From the NCBI RefSeq assembly GCF_003751635.1, contig NZ_RJVI01000002.1, positions 917,986-981,985 on the forward strand: DNA of 64,000 nt, written 5' to 3'. The position numbers were made by a program, and so were the translations under genes. Shown here one piece after another: positions 58,356-64,000 of this stretch. Numbering within the stretch: the stretch's first letter is position 1; every line of letters begins with the position of its first letter. The notes beneath the pieces are model-generated. The model saw only the letters and a list, made by a program, of their open reading frames with translations, ran no database searches and was not told where the DNA came from. This DNA comes from Inmirania thermothiophila. Lineage in GTDB: Bacteria > Pseudomonadota > Gammaproteobacteria > DSM-100275.

Positions 58356-59453
58356 TCAGGCTTGCGGCGGAATGGGGGCGAGCGGGGGCTCGACCTCGCC
58401 GTTCTGGGCGCGGTGGCGCAGCCAGTGGTCCATGAGGACGATGGCGACCATGGCCTCGGCGATGGGCACGGCGCGGATCCCGACGCAGGGGTCGTGGCGC
58501 CCCTCGGTCACCACCTCCACCGCCTCGCCCCGCGCGTCCACCGTGCGCCCGGGGATGCGGATGCTGGAGGTGGGCTTGAGGGCGATGGCGGCGCGGATGG
58601 GCTGGCCGCTGGAGATGCCGCCGAGGACGCCGCCGGCATCGTTCTTGAGGAAGCCCTGCGGCGTGATCTCGTCGCGGTGCTCGGAGCCGCGCTGGGCGAC
58701 GCAGGCGAAGCCGGCCCCGATCTCCACCCCCTTGACGGCGTTGATCCCCATGAGGGCGTGGGCGAGATCGGCGTCGAGGCGGTCGAAGACGGGCTCGCCG
58801 AGCCCCGGCGGCACCCCCTCGGCGACCACCTCCACCCGCGCCCCCACCGAGTCGCCCTCGCGGCGCAGCCGCTCGATGAGCTCGCGCAGCCGCGCCACCT
58901 GGTCCGGGTCGCCGAAGAAGAACTCGTTCTCCTCCACCGCCTCCCACACCACCCGCGCCGCGCGTACCGGGCCGATCTGGGTCACGCAGCCGCGGATGCG
59001 CACGCCCAGGCGCTCGGCCAGGTACTTGCGCGCGATGGCCCCGGCGGCCACCCGCATCGCCGTCTCCCGCGCCGAGGCCCGCCCGCCGCCGCGCCAGTCG
59101 CGGCGGCCGTACTTCATGGTGTAGGTGTAGTCGGCGTGCCCGGGGCGGAAGCGGTCGCGGATGCGCTCGTAGTCGCGCGAGCGCGCATCCTGGTTGCGGA
59201 TCAGCAGCCCGATGGGGGTGCCGGTGGTGACCCCCTCGAAGACCCCGGAGAGGATCTCCACCCGGTCGGGCTCGCGCCGCTGCGTGGTGTAGCGCGAGCG
59301 CCCGGGACGGCGCCGGTCGAGGTCGCGCTGGAGATCGGCCTCGGTGAGCGCGAGCCCCGGCGGGCAGCCGTCGACGACGGCGCCGAGGGCGGGGCCGTGG
59401 CTCTCGCCGAAGGTGGTGACGGTGAACAGCCTGCCGATGGTGTTGCCGGACAT
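58356..59453 (-). CDS. aroC: Chorismate synthase
   Basis: 365 aa. Seen: [91 protein letters not shown] and [25 protein letters not shown]. It uses reduced FMN to convert EPSP to chorismate. ATG 59453 gives the standard N-terminus. It lies 65 nt after the threonine-aldolase-like gene, probably in the same transcript. Confidence 0.98.
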   Translation of the reverse strand: MSGNTIGRLFTVTTFGESHGPALGAVVDGCPPGLALTEADLQRDLDRRRPGRSRYTTQRREPDRVEILSGVFEGVTTGTPIGLLIRNQDARSRDYERIRDRFRPGHADYTYTMKYGRRDWRGGGRASARETAMRVAAGAIARKYLAERLGVRIRGCVTQIGPVRAARVVWEAVEENEFFFGDPDQVARLRELIERLRREGDSVGARVEVVAEGVPPGLGEPVFDRLDADLAHALMGINAVKGVEIGAGFACVAQRGSEHRDEITPQGFLKNDAGGVLGGISSGQPIRAAIALKPTSSIRIPGRTVDARGEAVEVVTEGRHDPCVGIRAVPIAEAMVAIVLMDHWLRHRAQNGEVEPPLAPIPPQA

Positions 59454-59518
59454 GGGATGGCGCCTGCGGACCCGGCGCAAAGGGTAGCCGGAAACCGGGG
59501 CCGACAGAAGGCCGCCGC

Positions 59519-60559
59519 TCAGCCGGCGGCGAGCTCCGCGATGTCGGCGGCGAGGAGGTCGACCGCGGCCTCCTCCGTGTCCCAGGCGCACAGGAAGCGG
59601 GCCCCGCCCCAGGCGGGCAGGGCGTGGAAGCGCCAGCCGCGGGCCTCGAGCCCCGCGGCCACCGCGGCGGGCAGCTCGAGGAAGACCGCGTTGGCCTCCA
59701 CCGGATGCGCGAGGCGCACCCCCTCGACCCCGGCCACCGCCTCGGCCAGGCGGCGGGCGCAGGCATTGGCGTGGGCGGCGTGGCGGCGCCACGCATCGCC
59801 CTCCAGAAGCCCCGTCCAGGGGGCGCTGAGGAAGCGCATCTTGGAGAAGAGCTGCCCGGCCTGCTTGTGCCGCCACGCGAAACCCTCGGCGAGCTCGAGG
59901 TCGAAGAACACCAGCGCCTCGCCGAGCCCGAGCCCGCCCTTGGTGCCGCCGAGGGTGAGCACGTCGACCCCGGCGTCGGGCCCGAGCGCCCGCGGCGCAC
60001 AGCCGAGCGCGGCCACGGCGTTGAACAGCCGCGCCCCGTCCACGTGCACCCGCAGGCCGTGCCCGTGCGCCAGCGCGCACAGCCCCGCCAGCGCCTCCGG
60101 GGTGTAGACGGTGCCGAGCTCGGTGGGCTGGGTCAGGGTGAGAGCGGCGGCGCGCCCGTGGTGGACGTCGGCGCGCCCGGCCAGGGCCCCGGCCAGCGTC
60201 TCCCGGTCGATCCGCCCGTGCGCGCCGGGAAGGGGCGTCAGCCGCACCCCGCCGCCGACGAGCCCCGGCGCCCCGCACTCGTCGTGGATGGCATGCGCGG
60301 CCTCGTGGCACAGGACCCGCTCATAGGGCCGGGCGAGGGTCGCCAGCGCCAGCGCGTTGCCGGCGGTGCCGGTGCCGACGAAGAAGACCCGGCACTCGGC
60401 CTCGAACCACGCCGCGATGGCGGCCTCGGCCCGGGCCGTCCAGGCATCGGCGCCGTAGGCCGGCGCCGGCCCCTCGTTGGCCCGCACCAGCGCCTCGAGC
60501 GCCTCCGGGCACATGGGGGCGTAGTTGTCGCTGGCGAAGCCCGGTCCGCGCACCGCCAT
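59519..60559 (-). CDS. Low-specificity L-threonine aldolase-like PLP enzyme
   Basis: 346 aa, fold-type I. Seen: [35 protein letters not shown] (cofactor cradle), [12 protein letters not shown] (base-stacking His), [16 protein letters not shown] (PLP-binding Asp) and the Schiff-base Lys in [17 protein letters not shown]. It cleaves L-allo-threonine/threonine to glycine and acetaldehyde or acts on related beta-hydroxy amino acids. The ATG overlaps the mmsA stop by 1 nt (TGATG), so it is coupled to the beta-alanine-type operon. Confidence 0.9.
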   Translation of the reverse strand: MAVRGPGFASDNYAPMCPEALEALVRANEGPAPAYGADAWTARAEAAIAAWFEAECRVFFVGTGTAGNALALATLARPYERVLCHEAAHAIHDECGAPGLVGGGVRLTPLPGAHGRIDRETLAGALAGRADVHHGRAAALTLTQPTELGTVYTPEALAGLCALAHGHGLRVHVDGARLFNAVAALGCAPRALGPDAGVDVLTLGGTKGGLGLGEALVFFDLELAEGFAWRHKQAGQLFSKMRFLSAPWTGLLEGDAWRRHAAHANACARRLAEAVAGVEGVRLAHPVEANAVFLELPAAVAAGLEARGWRFHALPAWGGARFLCAWDTEEAAVDLLAADIAELAAG

Positions 60560-62052
60560 CAGCGCATCACCGGCATGGTGAGGCCGCCGCCGTCCGGCCC
60601 CTCGGGCCAGCGCGCGGTGACCGTCTTGCGCCGCACGTAGAAGCGCACGCCGTCGGGGCCGTGCACGTGCAGGGGGCCGAAGAGGGAGCGCTTCCAGCCG
60701 CCGAAGCTGTGGAAGGCCATGGGGACCGGGATCGGCACGTTGATCCCCACCATGCCGGCCTCGACCCGCTCGGCGAAGGCCCGCGCGGCGCGTCCGCTGC
60801 GGGTGAAGACGGCGGCGCCGTTGCCGTACTCGTGGCCGTTGACGATCCGCAGGGCCTGCTCGGCGTCGGCGGCGCGCACCACGCACAGCACCGGACCGAA
60901 GATCTCCTCGCGCCAGATGCGCATGGACGGGCGGACGCGGTCGAACAGGCACGGCCCGAGGAAGAAGCCCTCCTCGTGGCCCGGCACGCGCAGGCCGCGC
61001 CCGTCCACCACCAACTCCGCGCCCTCGGCCACCCCGAGGTCGACGTAGCCCCGCACCCGCGCCAGATGCTCCGGCGTCACCAGCGGCCCCATCTCCGAGG
61101 CCGGGTCCGTGCCCGGCCCGACCCGCAGCGCCCGCGCCCGCGCGGCGATGGCGGCGACGAGGGCGTCGGCGGTCTCCTCCCCCACCGCCACCGCCACCGA
61201 GATCGCCATGCAGCGCTCGCCGGCGGAGCCGTAGGCGGCGCCCACCAGGGCCTCGGCGGCGTGGTCGGGGTCGGCGTCGGGCAGCACCACGGCGTGGTTC
61301 TTGGCCCCGCCGAGGGCCTGCACCCGCTTGCCATGGGCGGCGGCGGTGCGGTAGACGTGCTCGGCCACCGGGGTGGAGCCGACGAAGCTGACCGCCGCCA
61401 CGTCGGGGTGGGCGAGGAGCGCGTCCACCGCCTCGCGGTCCCCCTGCACGACGTTGAACACCCCCGGCGGCAGGCCCGCCTCGGCCAGCAGCTCGGCGAG
61501 CCGCAGCGCGGTGGAGGGGACCCGCTCGGAGGGCTTGAGCACGAAGGTGTTGCCACAGGCGATGGCCACCGGGAACATCCACAGCGGCACCATGGCGGGG
61601 AAGTTGAACGGCGTGATCCCGGCGCAGACCCCCACGGGCTGGAAGAGGGCGTGGCTGTCCACCCCGGTGCCCACCGCGGCGGTGAACTCCCCCTTGAGGA
61701 GCTCGGGCGCGCCGCAGGCGTACTCCACCACCTCGAGCCCGCGCTGGAGCGAGCCGCGGGCATCGGCGAGCACCTTGCCGTGCTCGCGGGCGATGAGGGC
61801 GGCGAGCTCGTCCAGGTGGGCCTCGAGGAGGTCGCGGAAGCGGAAGAGCACCCGCGCGCGCCGCAGCGGCGGCGCCGCCGCCCACCCCGGGAGCGCCTCC
61901 GCGGCGGCGCGCACCGCCGCCTCCACCTCCGCCGCCCCCGCGAGCGCCACCTCCGCCTGCACCACCCCGCGCGCGGGGTCGTAGACCGGGGCCGTGCGCT
62001 CCCCCCCCGCGACCCGGCGCCCGCCGATCCAGTGCCCGATGATCCCGCCCAT
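60559..62052 (-). CDS. mmsA: CoA-acylating (methyl)malonate-semialdehyde dehydrogenase
   Basis: 497 aa, ALDH superfamily. Seen: [49 protein letters not shown], the [15 protein letters not shown] motif that replaces the usual general-base region, and the nucleophile Cys in [15 protein letters not shown]. It turns methylmalonate or malonate semialdehyde, CoA and NAD into propionyl- or acetyl-CoA, CO2 and NADH. It lies 31 nt after ald; together with the upstream omega-aminotransferase it makes a beta-alanine to acetyl-CoA route. Confidence 0.95.
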   Translation of the reverse strand: MGGIIGHWIGGRRVAGGERTAPVYDPARGVVQAEVALAGAAEVEAAVRAAAEALPGWAAAPPLRRARVLFRFRDLLEAHLDELAALIAREHGKVLADARGSLQRGLEVVEYACGAPELLKGEFTAAVGTGVDSHALFQPVGVCAGITPFNFPAMVPLWMFPVAIACGNTFVLKPSERVPSTALRLAELLAEAGLPPGVFNVVQGDREAVDALLAHPDVAAVSFVGSTPVAEHVYRTAAAHGKRVQALGGAKNHAVVLPDADPDHAAEALVGAAYGSAGERCMAISVAVAVGEETADALVAAIAARARALRVGPGTDPASEMGPLVTPEHLARVRGYVDLGVAEGAELVVDGRGLRVPGHEEGFFLGPCLFDRVRPSMRIWREEIFGPVLCVVRAADAEQALRIVNGHEYGNGAAVFTRSGRAARAFAERVEAGMVGINVPIPVPMAFHSFGGWKRSLFGPLHVHGPDGVRFYVRRKTVTARWPEGPDGGGLTMPVMR

Positions 62053-62083
62053 GGCGTGGCTCCCCGCGGCCTCCGGGCCGCCG

Positions 62084-63205
62084 TCAGTCGATCTCCAGGG
62101 CCTCGAGCGCCGGCGTGTACGGCTTGCCGAGGTCGCGCGCCACCGCCTCGTGGGTGATCCGCCCGCGGTGGACGTTGAGGCCGTTGCGCAGGTGCTCGTC
62201 CTCGCGCAGGGCCTGCCGCCAGCCCTTGTCCGCCAGCGCCAGCACGTAGGGCAGGGTGGCGTTGTTGAGGGCGAAGGCCGAGGTGCGCGGCACCGCCCCG
62301 GGCATGTTGGCGACGCAGTAGTGGACCACCTCGTCCACCACGTAGGTGGGATCGGCGTGGGTGGTGGGGCGGCTGGTCTCGAAGCAGCCGCCCTGGTCGA
62401 TGGAGACGTCCACCACCACCGAACCCGGGCGCATGGCGCGGATCATGTCGCGGGTGACGAGCTTGGGGGCCGCCGCCCCCGGCACGAGCACGGCGCCGAT
62501 GACGAGGTCGGCGTCGGTGACGTACTCCTCGAGGGCGCTGCGGGTGGAGAAGATGGTGTTGAGCTGGGCGCCGAACTGGGCGTCCAGCTCGCGCAGCCGC
62601 TCCAGCGAGCGGTCCAGCACGGTGACGTGGGCCTCCATCCCGATGGCCACGCGCAGGGCGTTGGTGCCCACCACGCCGCCGCCGATCACCACCACCCGGG
62701 CCGGCGCCACCCCGGGGACGCCGCCGAGCAGCATGCCGCGACCGCCCATCTCGCGCTCGAGGCAGCGGGCGCCGGCCTGGATCGACATGCGGCCGGCCAC
62801 CTCGCTCATGGGGGCGAGCAGCGGCAGATGCCCGTGGGGATCGGTGACGGTCTCGTAGGCGATGGCGGTGCAGCCCGAGGCCATGAGCCCCTCGGCCTGC
62901 GCCGGATCGGGGGCAAGGTGCAGGTAGGTGAAGAGCACCTGCTCCGGCCGCAGCATGCGCCACTCCTGCGGCTGCGGCTCCTTGACCTTGACGATCATCT
63001 CGGCCTCGGCGAAGACCGCCTCGGCGTCGGGCAGGATGCGCGCGCCGGCGGCGCGGTAGTCGTCGTCGCCGATGCCGATGCCGGCGCCGGCGCCGGACTG
63101 CACCAGCACCTGGTGGCCGCGCTCGGCGAGCTCGCGCACGCTCGAGGGCACGAGGCCGACGCGGTATTCGTGGACCTTGATCTCGGTGGGCACGCCGATC
63201 TTCAT
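62084..63205 (-). CDS. ald: Alanine dehydrogenase
   Basis: 373 aa. Seen: the N-terminal [32 protein letters not shown], the substrate Lys/His region [25 protein letters not shown], the NAD fold [27 protein letters not shown], and [23 protein letters not shown]. It interconverts alanine and pyruvate plus ammonia with NAD. Placed between the omega-aminotransferase and mmsA, it would regenerate pyruvate, the amino acceptor of the aminotransferase. It starts 19 nt after the aminotransferase stop. Confidence 0.98.
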   Translation of the reverse strand: MKIGVPTEIKVHEYRVGLVPSSVRELAERGHQVLVQSGAGAGIGIGDDDYRAAGARILPDAEAVFAEAEMIVKVKEPQPQEWRMLRPEQVLFTYLHLAPDPAQAEGLMASGCTAIAYETVTDPHGHLPLLAPMSEVAGRMSIQAGARCLEREMGGRGMLLGGVPGVAPARVVVIGGGVVGTNALRVAIGMEAHVTVLDRSLERLRELDAQFGAQLNTIFSTRSALEEYVTDADLVIGAVLVPGAAAPKLVTRDMIRAMRPGSVVVDVSIDQGGCFETSRPTTHADPTYVVDEVVHYCVANMPGAVPRTSAFALNNATLPYVLALADKGWRQALREDEHLRNGLNVHRGRITHEAVARDLGKPYTPALEALEID

Positions 63206-63224
63206 GGCACTCTCCGTCCGGGGT

Positions 63225-64000
63225 TCAGTCGATGGTCTCCAGCACCTCGGCGAGCACGCCGAGGAGCTCGTCGATGTGCGCCCGCTCGATCACCAGCGGC
63301 GGCGCCAGCGCGATGACGTCGCCGGTGACGCGCACCAGCACGCCGCGCTCGAAGCAGCGCAGGAAGGCCTCGAAGCCGCGCGCCCCCGGGGCCCCGGGCC
63401 GCGGCTCGAGCTCCACCGCCCCCACGAGGCCGAGGTTGCGCAGGTCCGTCACGTGGCGCCGCCCGCGCAGGGCGTGGATCGCATCCTCCCACGCCGGGGC
63501 GAGCTCGGCCGCCCGCGCGAACAGCCCCTCGTCCTCGTAGACCCCGAGGGTGGCGAGCCCGGCGGCGCAGGCGAGGGGGTGGCCCGAGTAGGTGTAGCCG
63601 TGGAAGAGCTCGATGGGGGTCGCGGCCGCCTCCATGAAGGTGCGGTGCACCGCCTCGCTCACCAGCACCGCGCCCATGGGCACGGCGCCGTTGGTCAGCC
63701 CCTTGGCCACGGTCATGAGGTCGGGGACGACCCCGAAGCGCTCCGCGGCGAAGGCGGCGCCGAGGCGCCCGAAGCCGGTGATCACCTCGTCGAAGATGAG
63801 CAGGATGCCGTGGCGGTCGCAGAGCGCGCGCAGCCGCTCCAGGTAGCCCACCGGCGGCAGGTACACCCCCGCAGACCCCATCATGGGCTCGACGATGACG
63901 GCGGCGATGGTGCCCGCCCCGTGCAGCGCCACCAGATCCTCGAGGGCGTCGGCGAGGTGCGCCCCCCAGGCGGGCTGGCCGCGCGAGAAGGCGTTGTGCT
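63225..64000 (-). CDS. Omega-amino acid-pyruvate aminotransferase, C-terminal part (runs off the window)
   Basis: Class III aminotransferase; 258 codons are visible and the N-terminal part lies beyond base 64000. Seen: HNAFSRGQPAWGAHLADALE at the cut end, AAVIVEPMMGSAGVYLPPVGYLERLRALCDRHGILLIFDEVITGFGR (PLP Asp), the Schiff-base Lys in LMTVAKGLTNGAVPMGAVLVS, and YSGHPLACAAGLATLGVYEDE. The FSRGQP segment fits beta-alanine-pyruvate transaminase. It would make malonate semialdehyde and alanine for MmsA and Ald downstream. Confidence 0.92.
   Translation of the reverse strand, partial: HNAFSRGQPAWGAHLADALEDLVALHGAGTIAAVIVEPMMGSAGVYLPPVGYLERLRALCDRHGILLIFDEVITGFGRLGAAFAAERFGVVPDLMTVAKGLTNGAVPMGAVLVSEAVHRTFMEAAATPIELFHGYTYSGHPLACAAGLATLGVYEDEGLFARAAELAPAWEDAIHALRGRRHVTDLRNLGLVGAVELEPRPGAPGARGFEAFLRCFERGVLVRVTGDVIALAPPLVIERAHIDELLGVLAEVLETID

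Overview
The window is about 64 kb of very GC-rich bacterial chromosome, densely packed with genes. Gene order and family content point to a gammaproteobacterium: queA-tgt-yajC-secD-secF, leuC-leuD-leuB-asd-(asd-like)-fimV-truA-trpF-trpB-trpA-accD-folC-dedD, a four-domain PurL, and FimV with a LysM domain. A Chromatiales/Ectothiorhodospiraceae-type relative is my inference; no marker gene in the window fixes the species. I see no rRNA, CRISPR array, insertion sequence, integrase or phage gene. The only tRNA is tRNA-Leu(CAA) at 16286.

Layout. 1-1068: the tail of a glycogen-debranching enzyme, then a fumarylacetoacetate-hydrolase-family enzyme. 1143-4891 (minus): a self-contained unit of promoter, operator-like half-sites, an unrecognised P-loop NTPase, an ABC half-exporter, a probably exported alpha/beta hydrolase, and a terminator. 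4903-16198: housekeeping (purL, suhB, trmJ, secF/secD/yajC, tgt, queA). 16286-26763: a glycogen/maltodextrin region (tRNA-Leu, glgP, malQ, GH57, glgC, glgB), interrupted by a PEP-CTERM exported protein with its own sigma-54 promoter. 26784-28583: a nitrogen-regulated glnK-amtB operon with a sigma-54 promoter and two NtrC-type boxes. 28573-35800: a PPP-family phosphatase on the minus strand, then on the plus strand a Sir2-MazG fusion gene, maeB, a Nudix ADP-ribose pyrophosphatase and acetoacetyl-CoA synthetase. 35819-38287: a small hypothetical protein, archaeal-type phosphoglycerate mutase, a CoA-type Nudix hydrolase and a DUF2892 protein. 38564-41382: a frameshifted DcaP-like porin, a YqiA-like esterase and galU. 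41468-56154: the long minus-strand amino-acid, fatty-acid and pilus block, with a divergent LysR regulator at 56322. 57209-64000: an MFS transporter, aroC, a threonine-aldolase-like enzyme, and a beta-alanine/malonate-semialdehyde module (mmsA, ald, partial omega-aminotransferase).

How the genes fit together. GlgC and GlgB build glycogen, while GlgP, the debranching enzyme, MalQ and GH57 break it down or remodel it. Overlapping stops and starts (GTGA, ATGA, TGATG) tie together the operons at 3717, 21544, 33294, 33839, 44114, 44929, 51842 and 60559. On the plus strand at 29.3-35.8 kb, a sirtuin, an ADP-ribose pyrophosphatase and an AMP-forming acyl-CoA synthetase with an acetylatable Lys motif sit together. 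This suggests a protein-deacylation and NAD-metabolite module. The two best candidates for undescribed biology are the Sir2-MazG fusion with its neighbourhood, and the P-loop/ABC/hydrolase unit with its phased operator.
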